Shown here in pieces: positions 25,686 through 33,624 of a stretch of DNA of 64,000 nucleotides. Below the pieces are notes generated by a model. That model was not told where the DNA came from and ran no database searches. It saw only the letters and a program-made list of their open reading frames with translations. The stretch is from PBB1 sp043738425 (GTDB taxonomy: Bacteria > Pseudomonadota > Gammaproteobacteria > Burkholderiales > Burkholderiaceae_C). The translations under genes were made by a program, and so were the position numbers. Where the stretch lies: contig JAYUGJ010000040.1 in NCBI GenBank assembly GCA_043738425.1, forward strand, positions 1 to 64,000, read 5' to 3'. Numbering within the stretch: position 1 is the stretch's first letter; each line of letters opens with the position of its first letter.

Positions 25686-27881
25686 TCAAACCGACCAGGC
25701 GGTCTCGACCGCGCCGGCCTCGGCTGCGTTCAAGTTCCAGTGCTGCAACCGCAGTGCATCGATCGCGGCGACCGCCACCGGGCGGCTGAAATAAAAACCT
25801 TGCAAGCTGTCGCAGCCCATCGCGATCAAGGCCTGCGCTTGGGCTGCGGTTTCCACGCCTTCGGCGGTCACGCTCAAGCCGAGGCTGCCGGCCATCGCCA
25901 GCACCGCACGCACGATGGCGACGCTTTCCGCGCCGTCGAGCAGGTTGTGTACGAACGTGCGGTCGATCTTGATGTGGCTGATCGGCATGCGGGTCAGGTA
26001 GCCGAGCGAGGAATACCCGGTGCCGAAGTCATCGAGCGCGATACGCACGCCGTGGTCGCGCAGCGTGCGCAGCGTGTTGATGGTCGCGGTCGAGTTTTCC
26101 ATCAACGCGCTTTCGGTCACCTCCAGCTCCAGCAGGCCCGGTGCCAGGCCGCAGCGTTCCAGCACCTCGGTGATCGATTGCACCAGGCCGGTGGCCTTGA
26201 ACTGCATCGGCGACAAATTCACCGCCACGCGCATCGGCGTGCCGGTGCGGTTCCAGTTCGCCGCATCGGCACAGGCGGTGTTCAACACCCACAAACCAAT
26301 CCGTTCGATAAGGCCGTTTTCTTCAGCCAGCCCAATGAATTCGACCGGCGACACGATGCCGCGCTGCGGGTGGCGCCAGCGTATCAACGCCTCGACCGAT
26401 TCGGTGCGGCCGGTAACCACATCGAGCTGCGGTTGGTACAGCAAAAAGAATTCATCGCGCTCGAGTGCGGCGCGCAAGCTGGCGTCCAGCTCCATGCGCA
26501 GCACTGCTTGCCGCGTCAGTGCGGCGCTGTAGAACTGGGCGTTGTCACGGCCGAGTGTTTTCGCGTGGTACATCGCGGTGTCGGCATGCTTGAGCAAGGT
26601 CGCCGCGTCGCGGCCGTTGTCCGGGTACAGCGCAATGCCGATGCTGGTGGTCAGCGTGACCAACCGGCCTTCCAGCGTGAACGGTCGGCGCATCAGCTCA
26701 CCGATGCGGTGCGCCACGATCAGCGCGTCTTCGGGGTGCACCACATTCAATATCAACGCGGTGAATTCATCACCGCCCAGGCGCGCCAGTTCGACATCGG
26801 CATGGCCGGCTGCCGGCCGCAACGGCCGGGCCACCATGTCGGCCGGGCGCAGGCCTTCGCGCAGCCGTTCGGCCGACCACTGCAAGATCAAATCGCCGGC
26901 GCTGTGGCCCAGCGTGTCGTTGACGCCTTTGAAGCCGTCGAGGTCCATGAACAACACCGCCAGCTGCGCCGACTTGCGCTCGGCGCTGCGAATTTCGCGG
27001 TCGACCCGCTCCAGAAACGACAGGCGATTCGGCAGCCCGGTCAGGCTGTCGAAGTACGCCATGCGGGCGATGCGGACCTCGGCTTCCTTGCGTTCGGTGA
27101 TGTCGCGCGACAGCGCAATGAAGCGCGGTTTTTCACCCGCCAGCGTGGTTTTGCGCGACACCGACAGCTCGTACCAGCGGGTCAGGTTGTCGAGTTGCAA
27201 TTCGTACTGCATGCCAATCGACGAGCCGAACTCTTGCGCCGCACGCAGCGCGGCCATGCACACCTCGGCGGCCGCCGCCGGCAGCACCTCGGCCACGTTG
27301 CGGCCCAGCGGGTTGTCGGCCGGCACCGCCAACAAGTCGGCATACGGCGCGTGGTAGTCGAGGTAGCGGCCGTCGATGTCGAGCTCGAACAGCAAATCCG
27401 GAATCGCGCCGAGCAGCGCCGCATTGCGCGCATCGGCGGCGCGCAGGTCGATCAGGTTCTGGTGGCCGCGCAGCAGGTACTTGACGCGGTGGCCGATCAA
27501 CGCCCAATGGATCGGCTTGGCAATGAAATCGGTGGCGCCCGACTCGTACGCACGTTCGACCGACTGCACATCGTCCATGCCGGTCACCATGACGATCGGC
27601 AGCGAATCGCCGACCTTGGCGCGCAGCGCGGCGCACACCGCGTGGCCGCTCAGATCGGGCATGTCGACATCGAGCATCACCAAATCGTGGTGGGCCCCAT
27701 CGAACTGGCGCAATGCGTCTTCGCCGCCTTCGGCCAACGTCACCTCGAAGCCTGACTTGCGCAGCGCCGCACGCATCAACAGCCGCGCTGAGCTGTCGTC
27801 ATCGACCACCAAAATTTTCATTGGAATGTGGGAAATATCAGCGGGTTTCACATCAACGGAATCGATCGGGAAAGTCGCCAT
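25686..27881 (-). CDS. REC-PAS-GGDEF-EAL cyclic-di-GMP signalling protein
   Basis: A 731-residue cytoplasmic protein. It starts with a receiver domain (MKILVVDDDSSARLL, phospho-Asp in VMLDVDMPDLSG), then a PAS-like domain (about residues 150-270, ending SRDITERKEAE), then a GGDEF domain with an intact ARLGGDEFTALI, and an EAL domain with SVEALIRWRHP and later DDFGTGYSSLGYL. Both catalytic signatures look intact, so it may make and break cyclic di-GMP, or one domain may regulate the other. The ATG at 27881 overlaps the TGA of the hybrid kinase gene by three bases. Coupled translation and a shared phosphorelay are therefore likely. Confidence 0.95.
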   Translation of the reverse strand: MATFPIDSVDVKPADISHIPMKILVVDDDSSARLLMRAALRKSGFEVTLAEGGEDALRQFDGAHHDLVMLDVDMPDLSGHAVCAALRAKVGDSLPIVMVTGMDDVQSVERAYESGATDFIAKPIHWALIGHRVKYLLRGHQNLIDLRAADARNAALLGAIPDLLFELDIDGRYLDYHAPYADLLAVPADNPLGRNVAEVLPAAAAEVCMAALRAAQEFGSSIGMQYELQLDNLTRWYELSVSRKTTLAGEKPRFIALSRDITERKEAEVRIARMAYFDSLTGLPNRLSFLERVDREIRSAERKSAQLAVLFMDLDGFKGVNDTLGHSAGDLILQWSAERLREGLRPADMVARPLRPAAGHADVELARLGGDEFTALILNVVHPEDALIVAHRIGELMRRPFTLEGRLVTLTTSIGIALYPDNGRDAATLLKHADTAMYHAKTLGRDNAQFYSAALTRQAVLRMELDASLRAALERDEFFLLYQPQLDVVTGRTESVEALIRWRHPQRGIVSPVEFIGLAEENGLIERIGLWVLNTACADAANWNRTGTPMRVAVNLSPMQFKATGLVQSITEVLERCGLAPGLLELEVTESALMENSTATINTLRTLRDHGVRIALDDFGTGYSSLGYLTRMPISHIKIDRTFVHNLLDGAESVAIVRAVLAMAGSLGLSVTAEGVETAAQAQALIAMGCDSLQGFYFSRPVAVAAIDALRLQHWNLNAAEAGAVETAWSV

Positions 27882-30616
27882 CACGCGGCTTCCATCAACA
27901 CATTGCGCAATGACGCTACCGCGCGTTCGTGCTCACGCCGGGCCGGGCCGACCAGCGCGCGCGCCGCCTCGATGCGGCCTTCGCGACCGCACTGTTCCAG
28001 CTCGCGGTAGCACACCGACAACGCCTGCGCACCGACATTCGCGCTGCTCGACTTCAGCGCATGCGCGGCCTGGCCAAGTGCCACCGAGTTGCCTTCGGCC
28101 ACCGCCAATTCGACCCGCGCCATGCTGTCGTCAGCGGTCGCTAAAAACATACCGAAGATCTCGCGCGCCAAGCCCATGCCGCCAGCTTCGTCGAGCTCAC
28201 GCAGCGTGTCGATGACTGCCAGGTTGATGGCCGGCGGTTCCGTCAACCGATCGAGTTCCGCCGCTACGGTGCGCGCGAACGCAGCCACTTCAGCCGCGGG
28301 CAACCAACGCGACAACATCGCGCGCAACGTGGCCAACGTGTACGGCTTCGACAAGAACGCGTCCATGCCAGCGTCGATGCACTTTTGCTCATCGCCCTGC
28401 ATCGCGTTGGCGGTCAACGCGACGATAGGCAACCTCGCACCGCGGCCATCGGGCAGCTGGCGTATCGCGGCGGTGGCGGCATAGCCATCCATCACCGGCA
28501 TCTGGCAGTCCATCAGCACCAAGTCGAAGTCGTGTTCGTGCACCAAGGCCAGCGCCTCGCCACCGTGGTTGGCCAGCCGCATCTGCAGGCCCAGCTTGCG
28601 CAGCATGGCTTCAGCCACGCCTTGGTTGATCGGGTTGTCTTCGACCAGCAGCACCGTGCCCGCAAGTCGGCCTTCCAGCCGTTTGACCGGCGCGGTGTCG
28701 GCGCTCAGGTGGGCCACATCCAGCGTCAACACACTGGTGACCACGCGCAACAAATCAGCGCGGCGTATCGGTTTGTTCAGGTAGCGCAGGATGCCGATCG
28801 CTTGCCGCGCCGACTGGTCGGCATTCGCATAGGTCGAGCTCAGCATCATCAGCCGGGTGCTGGCCAGGGCGGGTTGCTTTTTGATTTCAGCGGCCAGTTG
28901 CAAGCCGTCCATGTGCGGCATGTGCATGTCGAGCACCGCCAGCTCGAATGCGTTGCCACGCTCAGCGGCCTGCGCCATTGCGACCAGCGCCTGCGCGCCG
29001 CCTTCGACGCAGGTGACCTGCATGCGCCAGCCCTGCAACTGCTGCTGCAAGATGTCGCGGTTGGTCTGGTTGTCGTCGACCACCAGCACGCGCACACCGT
29101 CCAACAACTCGGGTGCCTGGGTTTGCACCACGTAGCCCAGTGCCAGCGGCAGCGTCACATCGATGGTGAACCGCGAACCCTGGCCCGGCACGCTGTCGAC
29201 CCGCACGCTGCCGCGCATCAAACCAAGCAGGCGGCGGCAAATCGCCAAGCCCAAACCGGTGCCGCCGTACTGGCGGGTGGTGGTGCCATCGGCCTGTGAA
29301 AAGTGCTCGAAAATTTTGGCTTGCGACTCGGGCGCGATGCCGATGCCGGTGTCTTCGACGCAAATGCTCAGCTGCAAATCGGTGGTGTTTTTCGCTACGC
29401 AGCGCACCCGCACCACCACCTCGCCGTTTTCGGTGAACTTGACTGCGTTGTTGATCAGGTTGGCAATCACCTGGCGCAGCCGGAACGGGTCGCCGCGCAC
29501 CGCCAACGGCGCATCGGGCGGAATGAATTGCGCGGCCAACTCCAGGCCTTTGCTTTCGGCCGGTTGCGCAAACATCGCCAGCGCGTCTTCGACCACATCG
29601 ACCAGGTTGAAGTCGACCGCTTCCAAATCGAGGTGGCCCGATTCGATCTTCGAGAAGTCGAGGATGTCGTTGATGACGCCGAGCAAATGGCGGCCAGACG
29701 CCTGCACCGCTTCGGCCCAGGTGCGCTGCTGCGGCTGCAAGTCGCTGTCGACCAGCAGTTCGTTCATGCCCAACACGCCGTTGACCGGCGTGCGAATCTC
29801 GTGGCTCATCGTCGCGAGGAATTCGCTTTTTGCCAGGCTGGCCGCTTCGGCCACGTCCTTCGCGTGCGACAGCTCGCTGGTGCGCCGTGCAACCTCGCCT
29901 TCGAGGTGGTCGCGGTAGTCGGTCAAAAACGCATCGCGCGATTGGGTTTGCTCGAGCATCGCGTTGAAGCCCCGGCCCAAGGTGTGCAGCTCGGCTATGT
30001 CGCTGGGCTGCGCGCGCACGGTCAGGTCGGAGTCGGCCGACACGCTCAACATCAGCGCATTCAAATCATCCAGCGGGCGCAGCACCGATTCGTTCAAGCG
30101 GCGCAGCAGCCAGCCGCTGGCCACCATCGCGAGTGCGGCGGCAACCAGCGTGGCGACGACCTGCCAGGCGGTGATCCAAAACAGCCCGGCCAAATTCACG
30201 TGCAGCAGCAAATAGCCGGGCACTTGTTTGTCCAGCCGCACCGGCTCGATCAAGGTGAAGTCGTCGATTCCAAGCCGCAACGCCGGCTCTTTGCCGGTCA
30301 GCGCGGGCGGCGCAGCATGCGCGCCGACTCGGTAGCTGGCAAGCAGCTTGCCGTCTTCACGGTACAGCGCCGCCAGCTTCACATCAGGCAGGTGGCGCAG
30401 CGACTGCAGCACCTCGGTGGCCGACTTCACGTCTTCGAACATCAGCGGTGCGGCCGCGTTATCGGCCATCACCATCGCCTGCGCGCGACTCGCGTCGACC
30501 ATTTTGAAGGCACCCATCACAAAGGTGCTGACCAGCACGATGACCGCCACCGTGGCAATCGCCACGCCGATGGCCAGCGCGTTGATGCGCCGCAGCCGAC
30601 TGCCGAGCGCGATCAT
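27881..30616 (-). CDS. CHASE8-type hybrid histidine kinase with two receivers and HPt
   Basis: A 911-residue inner-membrane sensor. A first membrane helix (residues 12-35) is followed by a periplasmic CHASE8-like domain (NAAAPLMFEDVKSATEVLQSL...), a second helix (about 148-170) and HAMP. A dimerisation domain has the phospho-His272 in SHEIRTPVNG. Then come the ATPase domain (NLINNAVKF, GTGLGLAICRRL), receiver 1 (VLVVDDNQTNRD), receiver 2 (LLVEDNPINQG) and a C-terminal HPt (AHALKSSSANVGA). CHASE8 is the domain by which YfiN senses YfiR. The adjacent yfiR gene overlaps this start by four bases, so YfiR probably gates this kinase. Confidence 0.95.
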   Translation of the reverse strand: MIALGSRLRRINALAIGVAIATVAVIVLVSTFVMGAFKMVDASRAQAMVMADNAAAPLMFEDVKSATEVLQSLRHLPDVKLAALYREDGKLLASYRVGAHAAPPALTGKEPALRLGIDDFTLIEPVRLDKQVPGYLLLHVNLAGLFWITAWQVVATLVAAALAMVASGWLLRRLNESVLRPLDDLNALMLSVSADSDLTVRAQPSDIAELHTLGRGFNAMLEQTQSRDAFLTDYRDHLEGEVARRTSELSHAKDVAEAASLAKSEFLATMSHEIRTPVNGVLGMNELLVDSDLQPQQRTWAEAVQASGRHLLGVINDILDFSKIESGHLDLEAVDFNLVDVVEDALAMFAQPAESKGLELAAQFIPPDAPLAVRGDPFRLRQVIANLINNAVKFTENGEVVVRVRCVAKNTTDLQLSICVEDTGIGIAPESQAKIFEHFSQADGTTTRQYGGTGLGLAICRRLLGLMRGSVRVDSVPGQGSRFTIDVTLPLALGYVVQTQAPELLDGVRVLVVDDNQTNRDILQQQLQGWRMQVTCVEGGAQALVAMAQAAERGNAFELAVLDMHMPHMDGLQLAAEIKKQPALASTRLMMLSSTYANADQSARQAIGILRYLNKPIRRADLLRVVTSVLTLDVAHLSADTAPVKRLEGRLAGTVLLVEDNPINQGVAEAMLRKLGLQMRLANHGGEALALVHEHDFDLVLMDCQMPVMDGYAATAAIRQLPDGRGARLPIVALTANAMQGDEQKCIDAGMDAFLSKPYTLATLRAMLSRWLPAAEVAAFARTVAAELDRLTEPPAINLAVIDTLRELDEAGGMGLAREIFGMFLATADDSMARVELAVAEGNSVALGQAAHALKSSSANVGAQALSVCYRELEQCGREGRIEAARALVGPARREHERAVASLRNVLMEAA

Positions 30617-31146
30617 TGCTGCACCTCGGTGGCCAGGCGCAACAGCTTCGAGCTGAGCGTGAGTTGCGCCTCACGCGCGGCCTGCACGTTGGCCTCGAAG
30701 GTGACTTTGTTTTGCGTCACCGCCATGTTCAGCGCCGCGCCCTGGCGCGCCGCACCCGGGCTGTCGGCCACCACCAGCACCGGTCGACCGTGCACCGTTT
30801 TCAGCAGCTGCGGCAAGCCGCCCACAGCCGATGGTGCGACGAACACCACCTGGCAGCCATCGATTGATTCGGCCGCCGCTTTGCGCTGCACCGCGATGCG
30901 GCGCGCGCCGACCGGCTTGGCGTTCAACGCATCGATTTCCGGGCCGAATGGATCGTTGCCCACGACGCACAAATTGATCGCCGGTGACAGCGGCAACGGC
31001 CATTCGGTAAACACAATGAAGTTGTACAAAAACGCAGCTTTCAATCGGTATTCAGGCAGCTCATCGGCTTGTGCGGTCGAGCTGGATAACAGTGCCCAGG
31101 CAGCCGCAGCCAGTGCGCACAGCACGCGGCGTGTGAAGCGGTTCAT
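30613..31146 (-). CDS. YfiR-family periplasmic regulator
   Basis: A 177-residue exported protein of the YfiR (DUF4154) family. After the signal peptide (LCALAAAAWALLSSSTAQA) the family start EYRLKAAFLYNFIVFTEWP is visible, then INLCVVGNDPFG, GCQVVFVAP and the C-terminal GAALNMAVTQNKVTFEANVQAAREAQLTLSSKLL. In Pseudomonas, YfiR is a redox-sensitive periplasmic repressor of the diguanylate cyclase YfiN. Here the four-base overlap with a CHASE8 hybrid kinase suggests that the kinase replaces YfiN as its partner. The ATG at 31146 overlaps the preceding small gene's stop. Confidence 0.9.
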   Translation of the reverse strand: MNRFTRRVLCALAAAAWALLSSSTAQADELPEYRLKAAFLYNFIVFTEWPLPLSPAINLCVVGNDPFGPEIDALNAKPVGARRIAVQRKAAAESIDGCQVVFVAPSAVGGLPQLLKTVHGRPVLVVADSPGAARQGAALNMAVTQNKVTFEANVQAAREAQLTLSSKLLRLATEVQQ

Positions 31147-31385
31147 GGCGCGCCCCGCGCAGGTTGCGTGCACGCCGTCGCCATGCAGTCACTCGCCGCG
31201 GACGGCGGCGTGATGCGCAACTGCAGCAACTGCTCCAGCGGCATGCGCAGCAACTGGTCGATGCCCAACGGATACGCCGCGCCGGGAAAACCCATGCCCA
31301 TCGCCATGACAGCGCAGACCAGCCGGTGCTGCCACGCGCGGCGCAGATTCGGCAGCGGGCAGCGGAATGGCGCTGGGTACGTCAT
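31143..31385 (-). CDS. Small exported protein with a TonB-receptor-like N-terminal motif
   Basis: An 80-residue frame lies between the first TonB receptor gene and yfiR. Its ATG is five bases after the receptor stop and its TGA overlaps the yfiR start (ATGA). A hydrophobic segment (HRLVCAVMAMGMGFPGAAYP) looks like a signal peptide. Downstream, LGIDQLLRMPLEQLLQLRI resembles the 'LExLLxxxI' region just before the plug of TonB receptors such as its neighbours (MELESLLNVAIVG). Two Cys residues follow. The tight coupling on both sides supports real coding. The function is unknown; it could be the remnant of a lost receptor. Confidence 0.55.
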   Translation of the reverse strand: MTYPAPFRCPLPNLRRAWQHRLVCAVMAMGMGFPGAAYPLGIDQLLRMPLEQLLQLRITPPSAASDCMATACTQPARGAP

Positions 31386-31390
31386 CGCGT

Positions 31391-33418
31391 TCAAAACCGG
31401 TAGTCGAGCTGCAACCGCACCACGCGGCCGTCTTGCTGCAGCGCGTCTTGCCAACTGGTGTCGGGCGCAGGATGCGCATAGTGCTTGTCGAACACGTTTT
31501 GCACGTGCAGTGACACCGTCCACCCGGTGCCAAAAGCGCCGGTCGACAGGTGCAGATTCGACAACGCATAGCCGCCCAACCGCTGGCCGCTCAAGGTGGT
31601 GCGCGCGCTGTCGTAGCGCAACTCGTAGCCGGCATGCATATCCCACCAAGGCAGTCGGCTGGTGGCGTTGAGCTTGGCCAGCAGCTTCGGTGAATTCGGC
31701 TGCGCGCCAGCAGCGTGGTGCCCGACGTGTTGCGATGACAAGCTGCCACGCAGCCGCGCACCCCGCGCCCAGGTTTTGTCGGCCGACAACTCCAGGCCCT
31801 GCGCGCTGATCCTGGCCCCCGATCGGTACTGCGTGAGGCCGCTGGCAGCATCCGTGCCTTGGGCGATCAAGCCGTGCAGCGTCCACTGGTAGGCAGTGGC
31901 GCGCAGGGTCAGGTCGCGACCGACGCGGTGGTCGGCCACCAACTCGACCGTATCGATACGCTCGCCGCCCAAATCCGGGTTGGCCAGTTGGGAAATGCCA
32001 GCGTCGTCGAAGTCACGCTCGAACACATTGGGTGCGCGGTGCGCGCGGCCGTACAACGCCTTCAGCGTGGTGCTGGCCGTGGCTTGCCAAATGAGTGCAG
32101 CGCGCGGGCTGGCGTGGGTTGGCGTGGCGTCGTTGCGGTCGATGCGTGCGCCCAGCGTGGCACTCACCAGGGTGTTGATCTGCCATTCATCCTGCGCATA
32201 CAAGCCAACCCGGTAGCCCGAATTGCGCAGGTGCACACCGGGTCCGGCTACATCGGGCCGCTGCACCGCCTGATCGAGACGCAGGTTGTCTTGCGCCTCC
32301 AAACCCACCATCAATTTGTGGTGGGCGAACCCGGCGTGAAGCAGCCGCCATTCGGTGCCACGCCAGATGCCTTCGGCGGGCGACAGGGTGCGCACACCGG
32401 CATAGCGCTGGCTGGTTTGAAAGCGGTACGCGCCGCCGAACAAGCGGCCGCTGAGCTGCAGCGTGTCGTCGGCAAAACGGTCTTGAAACTGCAGCTGCGC
32501 GAGCGTGTAGCTGTCGCGTACGAATTGACCACGCAGCAACGGGTCAGAAAAAACCGATGCGGTCGGGTCGTTCTTGCGGCGGTTGCCGTACACCAGTTCG
32601 CCCGACCAGGCACCGCGCGCCGCGCTGGCGAAAAACTGCTTCAGGTTCTCACCGTCGAGGCCACGCGCGACGCCCGACAACCCGGTGCGACCGAAGTCGA
32701 GACGCAGGTCGTCGCCGCTGGCCTTCAGACCCGACACCGACAGCAACAGGTCGATGCCGTTGTCGAGCATGCGGCCGTAGGTGGCGCGGCCCGTGCGCTG
32801 CGATTGCGGATATTCGTAGGCCGCTGACAGCTCGCCGCCGTTCAAGTCGGCACCACGCCGGGTGACGACGTTCACCACGCCGAACATCGCGTTTTGGCCG
32901 TACACCGCGCCACCAGGTCCGGGAATGAATTCAATGCGTTCGATCAGATCCACATCGAGTGGAAACGCCCGCCCATCAGGGCCGCTGTCATAGGTCGGGT
33001 CATTGACCCGGTTGCCGTTGATGGTGACCAACACACGGGTCGTGGAGTCGCCCGGCAAGCCCAGACCGCGGGCACCCAGGCTGCTGTATTGGCGGTCGTA
33101 CAAGCCGTAGACACCCGGCAAGCTGGCCAACGCGTCGCCGAGCGTGCGCCAGCCGTAGGCGACGATTTCCTGGCGCGTGATCACGCTGACCGCCGCGGGC
33201 ACCGCGCTTTGCTTTTGTTCGTATTTGCTGGCACCGACGATGGCCACGTTCAGCAGGCTTTCCAACTCCATCGTGGTGATGTCGGTCGACGCGTGGCAAG
33301 GCAGCGCAGCCGCCATCGCAGCGACCAACATCCAGCGCATGCGACGCATGGGGCGCGGCAGGTGCACGCAGCGGCGCTGGCGTGACTTTTTTCGCGGCAG
33401 ACGAATCAGGTGTGGCAT
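31391..33418 (-). CDS. TonB-dependent outer-membrane receptor (copy 1)
   Basis: A TonB-dependent receptor of about 675 residues. After a signal peptide (MRWMLVAAMAAALPCHA) the plug domain starts near VAIVGASKYEQKQ and contains ARGLGLPGDSTTRVLVTINGNRVND and ERIEFIPGPGGAVYGQNAMFGVVNVVTR. A 22-strand barrel follows and ends QLDYRF, with the terminal Phe needed for outer-membrane insertion. It is closely related to the next receptor; the pair arose by tandem duplication. Members near YfiR-kinase clusters may serve as environmental sensors or import an unknown ligand. The frame is open to 33628, but upstream residues are low-complexity, so a start near 33418 is chosen. Confidence 0.9.
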   Translation of the reverse strand: MPHLIRLPRKKSRQRRCVHLPRPMRRMRWMLVAAMAAALPCHASTDITTMELESLLNVAIVGASKYEQKQSAVPAAVSVITRQEIVAYGWRTLGDALASLPGVYGLYDRQYSSLGARGLGLPGDSTTRVLVTINGNRVNDPTYDSGPDGRAFPLDVDLIERIEFIPGPGGAVYGQNAMFGVVNVVTRRGADLNGGELSAAYEYPQSQRTGRATYGRMLDNGIDLLLSVSGLKASGDDLRLDFGRTGLSGVARGLDGENLKQFFASAARGAWSGELVYGNRRKNDPTASVFSDPLLRGQFVRDSYTLAQLQFQDRFADDTLQLSGRLFGGAYRFQTSQRYAGVRTLSPAEGIWRGTEWRLLHAGFAHHKLMVGLEAQDNLRLDQAVQRPDVAGPGVHLRNSGYRVGLYAQDEWQINTLVSATLGARIDRNDATPTHASPRAALIWQATASTTLKALYGRAHRAPNVFERDFDDAGISQLANPDLGGERIDTVELVADHRVGRDLTLRATAYQWTLHGLIAQGTDAASGLTQYRSGARISAQGLELSADKTWARGARLRGSLSSQHVGHHAAGAQPNSPKLLAKLNATSRLPWWDMHAGYELRYDSARTTLSGQRLGGYALSNLHLSTGAFGTGWTVSLHVQNVFDKHYAHPAPDTSWQDALQQDGRVVRLQLDYRF

Positions 33419-33574
33419 CGACGAATCAATAGTTGACTCGTTATCGACCACACGCGGCATTACTGCAGCCCGCCTGCTGCGCAGCCGCACACGGTGGCCG
33501 CGTTGCGCTGCGATGGGTGGCATGGCTCGGAGGCGCGAAAACGAGGACGACAGCGACAGCGACAACGACATCGA

Positions 33575-33623
33575 GGGCAGCAGCGGCATTTGCATTGGCA
33601 TCTGCATCGGCATCTGCATCTGC
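33575..33623. repeat. GCATYGGCATCT low-complexity repeat between receptor genes
   Basis: Imperfect copies of GCATCT/GCATCGG units alternate here (GCATTGGCATCTGCATCGG and similar). They lie directly downstream of the second receptor's stop side and upstream of the first receptor. They would encode Met-Gln-Met-Pro repeats if the first receptor frame were extended. Similar hexamer tracts recur in several genes of this window. Confidence 0.7.
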
Positions 33624-33624
33624 C

